From Bacillota bacterium (GTDB lineage: Bacteria; Bacillota; DTU030), in assembly GCA_012842325.1 (NCBI GenBank), contig DUTA01000080.1:1-17225 (forward strand): DNA of 17,225 bases. The letters run 5' to 3'. The notes below the pieces were generated by a model that was given only the letters and a program-made list of their open reading frames with translations, was not told the DNA's origin and searched no databases. Position numbers and translations under genes: made by a program. This document shows positions 1-6,241 of this stretch, one piece after another; position 1 is the stretch's first letter, and each line of letters opens with the position of its first letter.

Positions 1-13
1 ACTCTCCGTAAAA
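1..13 (-). rRNA. 16S rRNA gene, 5' tip only (partial)
   Basis: The reverse complement of bases 1-13 ends in ACGGAGAGT, which matches the first bases of Bacillota 16S rRNA just before the universal TTGATCCTGGCTCAG segment. That segment would lie outside the window. A boxA-like antitermination element and two promoters sit at the expected distance upstream. I infer that a rRNA operon starts here and runs leftwards out of the window. The exact mature 5' end is approximate. The call rests on a few bases plus context, so it is good but not certain. Confidence 0.75.
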
Positions 14-160
14 AATTAAACTCTTACCAGAGTTTGTTCCCTCTCAAATATCTCATCTGCTTCGGCTCCGGCTCTTAACCGGAACCCGCACTGGCTTCCT
101 ATCACTGTTCAGTTTTCAAGGACCAGCTTTGGTTTTGGGCGCCGCCTTTCTGCGACGGCC
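14..160 (-). ncRNA. rRNA operon leader (pre-16S 5' region)
   Basis: This is the transcribed leader between the proximal promoter and the 16S tip. It contains a perfect 7-bp hairpin at 18-35 (AAACTCT, loop of 4, AGAGTTT) just before the mature end, and a second imperfect hairpin at about 65-86 built on CCGG/CCGG. These are candidate RNase processing or leader structures. No open reading frame with a ribosome binding site is visible. Confidence 0.6.
107..123 (-). promoter_or_regulatory. boxA-like rRNA antitermination element
   Basis: On the minus strand this reads GTCCTTGAAAACTGAAC, which resembles the CTTTGAAAACT boxA-type sequences of Bacillota rRNA leaders and spacers. Such elements load Nus factors (NusB/NusE) for antitermination. 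Its place between the promoters and the 16S start fits that role. The identification is by motif resemblance only. Confidence 0.6.
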
Positions 161-166
161 TCGAAT

Positions 167-195
167 AATATAACATCCCCCCGGAGCAAATTCAA
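167..195 (-). promoter_or_regulatory. rRNA operon promoter, proximal (P2)
   Basis: On the minus strand, TTGAAT at 195-190 is followed by exactly 17 bases and then TATATT at 172-167, a good vegetative sigma-factor (SigA-type) promoter. Transcription would start near position 160 and run into the boxA/16S leader. The region just upstream is AT-rich. Confidence 0.65.
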
Positions 196-220
196 ACTGC
201 GTTTTTTGTCGTTTTGGCCG

Positions 221-252
221 ATTATATACAATTTCCGTTCTTACAATGGCAA
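221..252 (-). promoter_or_regulatory. rRNA operon promoter, distal (P1)
   Basis: A perfect TATAAT lies at 226-221 on the minus strand, and a TTGCCA -35 candidate at 252-247. The spacing is 20 bases, or 18 if the overlapping TATATA (228-223) is the -10, so the -35 assignment is less certain than the -10. AT-rich sequence upstream (260-300) could act as an UP element. Tandem promoters are typical of rRNA operons. Upstream of this to the yunB stop (253-357) I see no further feature. Confidence 0.5.
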
Positions 253-357
253 TAGCTAATAATTTTATCCTTAATCGCCGCGAACAAATTTAATTTGAGT
301 AAACAACTCTGGCGACCTTTGCCCATATTCAGCAATTGGTGCCGGGAACAGGTCTCA

Positions 358-1002
358 TCACTGGCTTTGCATCTGCAGCTGGAACAAAGTTTCCGGGACG
401 TCGCCCACGATTACCGCCTGGGTTAGGAGCACCTGATGCTGAACATTGGTCTCGGCCACAACCAGGGGTACCACTATTCTTATCTTGGCGTTTACCTCCA
501 GAAGAATCTTGTGGAGGGTCTGGTTGATGCCTGCCTCTTCCATCACATTGACCAGATTGACTGCGACCGACCCTACCGGCATGACGGTTACTTTGAGGCG
601 GGGACCGACATTTGCCAGTAAATGGCTTCCCGTTACCTGTCCCAGGGGAATTAGTATTTCTTGATTCTCCAGGGCACGGAGGCGGTTCTTAACCTGTTCC
701 GCCGTCCTGGCCGCCAGGCGGCTGATTTCAATAGTATTGGGCTGGATTAACACCGGCCGGCTCTGCGTATCTTTATGAATAAACATGAGATCCTGGTATT
801 TGACTGTCTGGACAATCTCACTTTCCACCGCTTCCGTGATGGCCTCTATGGCAAGAATCCTGGCCCTGGTCTCTGCTATGACAACCAGGGCCGGTTTTAC
901 ATTTCTCTCCAGGATCATAAATAGAATCAGGGCGAGCAGGATAACAGCAAGTACGATGGTTTTCCCCCCCAGCCGCCGGTAACGGGCCCGCCACCTGCGC
1001 AT
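358..1002 (-). CDS. yunB: Sporulation protein YunB
   Basis: This encodes a protein of 214 residues of the YunB family, a membrane-anchored sporulation protein found in endospore formers; its biochemical role is not well defined. A short basic N-terminus is followed by one transmembrane segment at about residues 13-35. The rest, probably outside the membrane, has the family's repeated I/V-rich strands and the conserved 'QPNT.EI.RLAA' and 'IPLGQ..GS.LL' segments. I chose the ATG at 1002 because GGAGGTG ends 6 bases upstream. An in-frame ATG at 1017 would give 219 residues but has only a weak AGGA before it. A CATAGGAT at 1030-1023 resembles a SigE -10, which would suit a sporulation gene, but no clear -35 is present. 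No convincing terminator follows the gene before the rRNA promoters. Confidence 0.85.
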   Translation of the reverse strand: MRRWRARYRRLGGKTIVLAVILLALILFMILERNVKPALVVIAETRARILAIEAITEAVESEIVQTVKYQDLMFIHKDTQSRPVLIQPNTIEISRLAARTAEQVKNRLRALENQEILIPLGQVTGSHLLANVGPRLKVTVMPVGSVAVNLVNVMEEAGINQTLHKILLEVNAKIRIVVPLVVAETNVQHQVLLTQAVIVGDVPETLFQLQMQSQ

Positions 1003-1049
1003 CACCTTCACCTCCATGAATTATCCTATGCATCATAAAGGTGAATGGT

Positions 1050-1082
1050 GCAAAAGAAAAGGCATCTGGGAGGAGATGCCTT
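1050..1082 (-). terminator. Rho-independent terminator of tyrS
   Basis: On the minus strand a perfect 9-bp stem AAGGCATCT/AGATGCCTT (1082-1074 and 1067-1059) with a 6-base loop is followed by TTCTTTTG. It starts one base after the tyrS stop codon, so it clearly ends tyrS transcription before yunB. Confidence 0.85.
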
Positions 1083-2288
1083 CTAGAGCTTAAGTTTTGC
1101 AAAGCGCCTTTTGCCGACCTGAATTATCATCCCCGCTGTGGGAACAATGTCCAGCTCCGGATCGTCGATCCTTTTGCCGTCTATGGTTACACCGCCCTGT
1201 TTTATCAGGCGCCGGGCTTCGCTGTTGCTTTGGGCAAGGCCCAGCTGTACCAGCAACCGGACGACCCAGATCTTGCCGTCCTTAAGCTCTTCGCCGGCCA
1301 GGGAAACAACGGGTATTTCCGGGGGCAGGTCTCCCCGCTGAAAGACAGCTTTAAAGGCTTCCTCCGCTTCCCTGGCGGCGGCAGGATCATGATAGAGGGC
1401 AACAATTTCCCGGGCCAGGCGCATCTTGACATCCCGGGGATGCAGGGTCCCCCGGGTTAAACCTTCTTCTATTTCCCTTATTTCTGCCAGGGGAACATTG
1501 GTCACCAATTCAAAATAGCGGATCATCAGCTCATCGGGCAGGGACATTACTTTCCCGTACATTTCTGCCGGGGGCTCGTAAATACCAATGTGGTTGCCCA
1601 GGCTCTTGCTCATTTTGTTGACGCCATCGAGACCTTCCAAAATGGGGAGGGTCAGGCAGATCTGGGGTTCCTGCCCCATTTCCCGCTGCAGGTGCCGGCC
1701 CATGAGGAGATTGAATTTTTGGTCTGTGCCGCCAATTTCCACGTCGGCCTGCAGGACTACGGAATCGTAGCCCTGCATCAAGGGGTACATGAATTCGTGG
1801 ATACCGATGGGACGCCCTTCCTGGTAACGCCGGGCAAAGTCATCCCTCTCCAGCATCCGGGCGACGGTGTATTTCCCGGCCAGCTTGATGACATCGGCAA
1901 AGGTCAGGGATGCGAGCCATCTGCTGTTGTACTCCACAATGGTTTTGTCCGGATCCAGGATTTTAAAAACCTGTTCCTTATAGGTTTCGGCGTTTTTGTT
2001 GATCTCTTCCTCCGACAACTGTTTTCTCGTATCCGAGCGTCCCGTCGGGTCGCCGATGCGGCCGGTAAAATCGCCGATGAGAAAGATAATCTGGTGCCCG
2101 ATGTCCTGCAGCTGCTTTAGCTTGCGCAGGGGAACGGTGTGCCCCAGGTGTAAATCGGGGGCAGAAGGGTCAACCCCCAGTTTGATCCGCAGGGGCCGGT
2201 CCTTCTTCAACTTTGCCACCAGTTCCTCCTCCGAGATTATTTCCGCCGTTCCCCGCCAAAAGACTTCGAGTTGTTTATGAATGTCCAT
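1083..2288 (-). CDS. tyrS: Tyrosyl-tRNA synthetase
   Basis: This cytoplasmic class I aminoacyl-tRNA synthetase attaches tyrosine to tRNA-Tyr using ATP. The protein has 401 residues, normal for the family. The Rossmann catalytic domain carries HLGH at 47-50 (HIGH motif) and KMSKS at 225-229. The tyrosine-binding region includes 'QGYDS' (172-176) and 'GGTDQ' (186-190). A C-terminal S4-type RNA-binding domain spans roughly 340-400. The HLGH/KMSKS version and overall length fit the TyrZ/TyrS2-type subgroup better than the classical TyrS1 form, but that assignment is an inference. The ATG at 2288 is preceded by AAGGAGGT with about 6 bases spacing. The gene is monocistronic, with its own promoter, a tyrosine T-box leader and a terminator right after the stop. 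Expression should therefore rise when uncharged tRNA-Tyr accumulates. Confidence 0.97.
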   Translation of the reverse strand: MDIHKQLEVFWRGTAEIISEEELVAKLKKDRPLRIKLGVDPSAPDLHLGHTVPLRKLKQLQDIGHQIIFLIGDFTGRIGDPTGRSDTRKQLSEEEINKNAETYKEQVFKILDPDKTIVEYNSRWLASLTFADVIKLAGKYTVARMLERDDFARRYQEGRPIGIHEFMYPLMQGYDSVVLQADVEIGGTDQKFNLLMGRHLQREMGQEPQICLTLPILEGLDGVNKMSKSLGNHIGIYEPPAEMYGKVMSLPDELMIRYFELVTNVPLAEIREIEEGLTRGTLHPRDVKMRLAREIVALYHDPAAAREAEEAFKAVFQRGDLPPEIPVVSLAGEELKDGKIWVVRLLVQLGLAQSNSEARRLIKQGGVTIDGKRIDDPELDIVPTAGMIIQVGKRRFAKLKL

Positions 2289-2322
2289 TATCCTACCTCC
2301 TTCGTGCCGGGATTGTTGTTCG

Positions 2323-2369
2323 AAAAAAAAAGAAAAGACCCCGCCGCCCCCTAGGGACGAGAAGGTCTT
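2323..2369 (-). terminator. T-box leader terminator (attenuator)
   Basis: The outer stem AAGACC (2369-2364) pairs with GGTCTT (2340-2335) around a GC-rich internal stem, and is followed by a T-rich run at 2331-2323. It competes with the T-box antiterminator, so it forms when tRNA-Tyr is charged. Confidence 0.85.
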
Positions 2370-2612
2370 GAACTTCCCGCGGTACCACCCTACTTGATCC
2401 AGTACCCTGGATCCCCTCAGTATCTGTCGCCAGCATCCCCTGTAACGGAAGGAATCCGTTCCGGCCTACTCTCCCCTCAGGGGGATTTGGACCGGACCCT
2501 CGGGAGTGTATTTCAACAGCTGCTGTACCGGTTCCCAGCAATTACCGGCTCTCTGAAAACAGCGGGGCTGTTTACTTCTCTCCCTCATCGGTTTCTGTCA
2601 GCCTTAACTTTT
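2323..2612 (-). ncRNA. T-box riboswitch, tyrosine-specific, of tyrS
   Basis: This leader RNA senses tRNA-Tyr charging. On the minus strand, stem I closes with GGGAG/CTCCC. Its internal loop has AGAAGTA on the 5' side and GAAATACA on the 3' side. Within that loop TAC (2510-2508) is a tyrosine codon in the specifier position, followed by the usual purine. The T-box core TGGTACCGCG is at 2387-2378. Its TGGT can pair with the ACCA end of uncharged tRNA-Tyr. A leader terminator follows at 2369-2323, and the tyrS ribosome binding site lies just after it. All expected parts are present in the right order. Confidence 0.93.
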
Positions 2613-2618
2613 TGTGGT

Positions 2619-2647
2619 ATTATAGCATATCTGCCCCGGAACTGCAA
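2619..2647 (-). promoter_or_regulatory. Promoter of the T-box/tyrS transcript
   Basis: On the minus strand TTGCAG (2647-2642), a 17-base spacer and TATAAT (2624-2619) with a TGc extended -10 make a strong SigA-type promoter. The start would be near 2612, at the beginning of the T-box RNA. Confidence 0.75.
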
Positions 2648-2725
2648 CAAACCTTTCCTCTTTAAAATGCAGGAAAAGGATCATCGGTGCCGAATTACAA
2701 AAGGGGGCAAGGGCCAAGGAAGACC

Positions 2726-2738
2726 ATATGCTATAATA
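2726..2738 (+). promoter_or_regulatory. Extended -10 promoter of the PBP1A gene
   Basis: TGcTATAAT at 2729-2737 is a perfect extended -10 element. No good -35 is found 16-18 bases upstream. Transcription would start near 2743-2745, which leaves a leader of about 36 bases before the ATG at 2781. Confidence 0.55.
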
Positions 2739-2780
2739 TAGTTGCCTCAGGAAACGGAATTGGAAGTGGAGGGAACCAAT

Positions 2781-5270
2781 ATGGCCAGAAAACAGAAGAA
2801 AAGCCGGAAAAAAGGGCTCGGTTTCCTGAAAATATTTTTTCTCCTGATCCTCATGGCTGTCCTGGTTGGAGTCGGTGCAACCGCCGCCTACGTGCTGGCT
2901 GCCATCAAGGATATGCCCTCCTTCGATCCGGCCAAGTTGCGGGAAAGCAGCGCCACCTCCTTCGTCTACGATGCCAGGGGTGAACTTTTAACCAAGCTCC
3001 ACGGGGAAGAGAATAGGGTCCCCGTCAAGCTGTCTGACATCCCCCAGGAACTCCAGGATGCTGTGGTGGCCATCGAAGATGCCCGCTTCTATGAGCACCC
3101 TGGCGTGGACCTGCGGGCCATAGCCCGGGCGGCCTGGCGGATTGCCACCCGGCAATCCTTTGAAGGTGGGAGCACCATTACCCAGCAGCTGGTGAAAAAC
3201 GTTTTTTTGACGCCCGAAACGACCCTGCGACGCAAAATCCAGGAAGCCATTTTATCCCTGCAGATAGAACGTGTTTATACCAAAGAAGAAATCCTGGAGA
3301 TGTATTTAAATGAAATCCATTTGGGACATGGCACCAATGGCGTCCAGGCCGCAGCCAAAACCTATTTTGGCAAGGATGTCCGGGACCTTAACCTGGCCGA
3401 ATCGGCGATGCTGGCCGGCATAATCAAGCGTCCCAGCCGCTATTCACCCTATAACGATATGGAAGCGGCCAAGGCCCGGCAGGCCCTGGTGCTGGACCAA
3501 ATGGTAAAATACGGCTACATTTCCGAGGCCACCGCCCAGGAAGCCAAGGAGTACCCCATTGAAGTTGCCGGCCGCAGCCCCTCCAGCCACCCTGCCCCTT
3601 ATTTTATTGATTATGTTATCAGCACCCTGGTGGAGGAGCTGGAAGACTACTACGGTTCGGAAACCAATGTCTATGATGCCATTTACCGGGGTGGATTGAA
3701 AATTTATACCACCCTCGACCCGGTAATGCAGCACAAGGCCGAAGAGACCCTTGCCAATGGCCTGCCGGAAGGGGAAGTGGATGCCAAGGGCATTGTACAG
3801 CCCCAGGCAGCCCTGGTCACCATGGAGACCAAAACCGGCTACATCAGGGCCATGGTGGGCGGCCGGGATTATGAAAATACAAAATTCAACCGGGCTGTCC
3901 AGGCCCAGCGGCAGCCCGGCTCCGCCTTCAAAACCTTTGTCTATACAGCGGCCCTGGACAGCGGCTTTACCCCGGCCAGCACCTATATCGACGCACCCGT
4001 CGCCATCCCCTTACCCAACGGCCAGGTCTGGCAGCCGAAAAACTCCGGCAACACCTATGAAGGCCTCGTCAACCTGCGCCGGGCCATTGCCCGCTCCCTG
4101 AATACCGTTGCCGCCCAGTTGATTATGGATGTAGGGGTGGAGAAGGTTGTAGACTATGCCGAGCGCATGGGCATTACCACCCTGGTGAAAACCGGCTCCT
4201 CCAACGACATGCAGCCGGCCATTGCCCTGGGCGGGCTCACCTACGGGGTCACGCCCCTGGACATGGCTGTAGCCTACGGTGTCCTGGCCAACCAGGGGGT
4301 GAAGGTGGAGCCCATCGCCATCCTCCGGGTGGAGGATCGGAACGGCAACATCATCCTGGAAAACACCCCTACCCAGACCCAGGTCCTAACCCCTCAAACC
4401 AGTTACTTGATGACTGATATGCTCAAGGGGGTTATCACAGGGGGTACCGGCGGACGGGCCAGCATCGGCCGCCCGGCGGCCGGGAAAACGGGCACCACCT
4501 CCGATTACAATGACGCCTGGTTCGTCGGCTACACCCCCGATCTGGTAACCAGCATCTGGGTGGGGTGCGACGATCGCGTCCCCGGCCAGAAGACTTACAT
4601 GGAACGAAACCGGATCGGCAGCGCCCTGCCGGCCCAGCTCTGGGGCAACTATATGAAGGAAGCTGTGAAGGAAATGCCGGTTACCGATTTTGTCCGCCCC
4701 AGCGGCATAGTCGGCCTGGAAATTTGCAGCAGGTCCGGCCTTCTCCCCGGAGAACTTTGTCCCCAGGAAGGCATCAGGGGTGAACTGTTTATTCGCGGTT
4801 TAGAGCCCAAGGAAGTGTGCTCCGCCCACGAAGAATTGCTGATCTGCCCCGAATCCGGCGCTCTGGCCACCGAATACTGTCCCAACCCGGAACCCCATGT
4901 CTATACCCGCCTCCCCGGCGGAGAATTGGAAGGTGCCCCCGAAGAATACTGCACCCTCCACCAGTTCCCGGTGCTGGTAGAGGTAACCATCTGCCGGGAT
5001 TCGGGACTCCTGGCAACGGATGACTGTCCCCGCACCCGCCGCATCTTTCTCCTCAAGGGCCAGGTGCCAGAAGAATACTGCTACCTCCACGGCAAGCCCC
5101 CGGTGATACCCCAGCCTCCCTCGGCGCCCGGTAACGAGGGAAGGAAAGAGGATGAAGGCGAAGAAGGGGAAGAAGACTGGGATTGGGACGGCTGGCTGCC
5201 CCCGCCGTCCAACGACAGAAACAACGGGCAACAAAACCGCTACCAGGCGGAACCGTGGAATCCCAATTAA
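2781..5270 (+). CDS. Penicillin-binding protein 1A (class A, bifunctional)
   Basis: This membrane-anchored enzyme polymerises lipid II into glycan strands and cross-links the peptides outside the cell. The 829-residue protein has a lysine/arginine-rich N-terminus and one transmembrane helix at about 14-40. The glycosyltransferase (GT51) domain carries EDARFYEHPG at 99-108 with the catalytic Glu99, then GGSTITQQ at 129-136, 'RK.QE' near 151 and 'NLAESAMLAGI' near 204. The transpeptidase has SAFK at 381-384 (nucleophile Ser381), SLN at 439-441 and KTGT at 569-572. A cysteine-repeat region (about 648-771) and an acidic, proline/asparagine-rich tail follow. The ATG at 2781 has GGAGGG 8 bases upstream. 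An in-frame TTG at 2742 would sit at the predicted transcription start and is rejected. The gene is alone on the plus strand. It could be called pbpA, ponA or mrcA; I leave the symbol open. Confidence 0.95.
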   Translation: MARKQKKSRKKGLGFLKIFFLLILMAVLVGVGATAAYVLAAIKDMPSFDPAKLRESSATSFVYDARGELLTKLHGEENRVPVKLSDIPQELQDAVVAIEDARFYEHPGVDLRAIARAAWRIATRQSFEGGSTITQQLVKNVFLTPETTLRRKIQEAILSLQIERVYTKEEILEMYLNEIHLGHGTNGVQAAAKTYFGKDVRDLNLAESAMLAGIIKRPSRYSPYNDMEAAKARQALVLDQMVKYGYISEATAQEAKEYPIEVAGRSPSSHPAPYFIDYVISTLVEELEDYYGSETNVYDAIYRGGLKIYTTLDPVMQHKAEETLANGLPEGEVDAKGIVQPQAALVTMETKTGYIRAMVGGRDYENTKFNRAVQAQRQPGSAFKTFVYTAALDSGFTPASTYIDAPVAIPLPNGQVWQPKNSGNTYEGLVNLRRAIARSLNTVAAQLIMDVGVEKVVDYAERMGITTLVKTGSSNDMQPAIALGGLTYGVTPLDMAVAYGVLANQGVKVEPIAILRVEDRNGNIILENTPTQTQVLTPQTSYLMTDMLKGVITGGTGGRASIGRPAAGKTGTTSDYNDAWFVGYTPDLVTSIWVGCDDRVPGQKTYMERNRIGSALPAQLWGNYMKEAVKEMPVTDFVRPSGIVGLEICSRSGLLPGELCPQEGIRGELFIRGLEPKEVCSAHEELLICPESGALATEYCPNPEPHVYTRLPGGELEGAPEEYCTLHQFPVLVEVTICRDSGLLATDDCPRTRRIFLLKGQVPEEYCYLHGKPPVIPQPPSAPGNEGRKEDEGEEGEEDWDWDGWLPPPSNDRNNGQQNRYQAEPWNPN

Positions 5271-5321
5271 CAGCTGACAGCCGACAAGTGACAATTATTA
5301 CCTTTTACCGCTGAGGGGTAG

Positions 5322-5434
5322 GGGCACCTGTGCCCATCCGCGGGCTGCCAACGGCCCGGCGCCCGTTGAAGAACACAGGCTGGCCCCTTTGCAAAGCCGC
5401 GACCGGGCACGGCCGGCGGCCCAGGGGCCAGCCT
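5322..5434. repeat. Cluster of palindromes between convergent genes
   Basis: Three inverted repeats lie between the PBP1A stop and the shared terminator. They are GGGCAC/GTGCCC at 5322-5335, CAACGG/CCGTTG at 5349-5368, and a perfect 11-bp AGGCTGGCCCC/GGGGCCAGCCT at 5377-5387 and 5424-5434 enclosing a further GCCGC/GCGGC pairing. None has a T-run, so they are not typical terminators. They resemble the REP-like intergenic palindromes of many genomes, but without copies elsewhere in the window this cannot be shown. No convincing coding sequence is seen in 5271-5458. Confidence 0.5.
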
Positions 5435-5458
5435 TGTATATGGACACAAATTATTGAT

Positions 5459-5487
5459 AAAAGCTGGAGAGTCCCTCTCCAGCTTTT
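5459..5487. terminator. Bidirectional terminator between PBP1A and the AOR operon
   Basis: A perfect 12-bp stem AAAAGCTGGAGA/TCTCCAGCTTTT with a 5-base loop gives a TTTT end in both directions. It lies about 190 bases after the PBP1A stop on the plus strand. On the minus strand its stem overlaps the stop codon of the last operon gene (TAA at 5488-5486). It should end both converging transcripts. Confidence 0.85.
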
Positions 5488-6241
5488 ACTTCATGGTAAC
5501 ATCCTTGAAAACATCCCTCATCTTCCTGGCCGCCCGTTTCTGCCGGCATTTCTCACACAGAATTTCCGCGGGTTCCAGGCCCGTCTTTGCCTGCACATAC
5601 GCCAGTTCTTCCCTGGTAATGAAGGGTTTCCCGCAGCCGGGGCAGGGTAGAAGGGCAAAGGTTTTCCCCCAAATTTCCCTCCTCCCGTTTTCCTCCTTCA
5701 TTTTGATACTTCCCGTTGGGCAGACCCGGGCACAGGCTCCACAGCCGATGCAAACGGCAGAGGGTTCGGCATAGGGGGTGGACACCTTCTTGGTTATGCC
5801 CCGGTTCACCGTGGAAATAGCATAGATCCCCACCTCTTCACAGGCCCGCACACATAAGCCGCACAGGATACAGTCCTCGCCCCGGTAAACTTGAAACCTT
5901 TCTTCCTCTTCCAGCCCGTATTCCCGCTGCAAATCCCTCATAAAGTCACTGTCTGGGGCTGCGGCGGCAAGGAGGCGGATTAGGTTTTTCCGCATTTTCC
6001 TTATTTTTTCCGTATTGGTCAGGACCTCTACTTCCCCTTTGACCGGGTAGGAACAGGAGACGACCACCCTCCTTCTTTTGCCTTCCAGGACCTCAACAAT
6101 GCACAGCCGGCAGTTTCCCTGCCCCGGCAGGGCATCTGAATGGCACAGGGTGGGGATGAAAATATTGTTTCTCCGGGCAACGTCCAGGATATACTCGCCG
6201 TACTGGGCCTCGCATTGTTTCCCGTCAATGGTTATTATCAT
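5486..6241 (-). CDS. NuoG/HydA-like iron-sulfur subunit without catalytic domain
   Basis: This 251-residue electron-transfer protein resembles the N-terminal part of NuoG or of HydA from NAD-linked [FeFe] hydrogenases. A plant-type [2Fe-2S] domain has Cys33, Cys44, Cys47 and Cys63. Where relatives carry the His-Cys [4Fe-4S] motif (about 88-112), the expected His and Cys ligands are absent. Two ferredoxin clusters follow (Cys124/127/130/134 and Cys164/167/170/174). A C-terminal Cys4 motif (Cys200/203 and Cys229/232) looks like a zinc ribbon. No H-cluster or molybdopterin domain is present. It is the last gene of the operon and overlaps the NuoF-like gene by 17 bases, with AGGGGG upstream of the ATG. 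It probably carries electrons between the flavin subunit and the AOR/ferredoxin half. A comparable short subunit (BamI) occurs in class II benzoyl-CoA reductase complexes. Confidence 0.8.
   Translation of the reverse strand: MIITIDGKQCEAQYGEYILDVARRNNIFIPTLCHSDALPGQGNCRLCIVEVLEGKRRRVVVSCSYPVKGEVEVLTNTEKIRKMRKNLIRLLAAAAPDSDFMRDLQREYGLEEEERFQVYRGEDCILCGLCVRACEEVGIYAISTVNRGITKKVSTPYAEPSAVCIGCGACARVCPTGSIKMKEENGRREIWGKTFALLPCPGCGKPFITREELAYVQAKTGLEPAEILCEKCRQKRAARKMRDVFKDVTMK

Noticed and set aside
2394..2741. Plus-strand open frame of 115 codons before the PBP1A gene
   Set aside because: It covers the tyrS T-box and both divergent promoters, which explain the sequence.
2742..2780. Upstream TTG start for the PBP1A gene adding 13 residues
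   Set aside because: It lies at the predicted transcription start and lacks a ribosome binding site, whereas the ATG at 2781 has GGAGGG before it.
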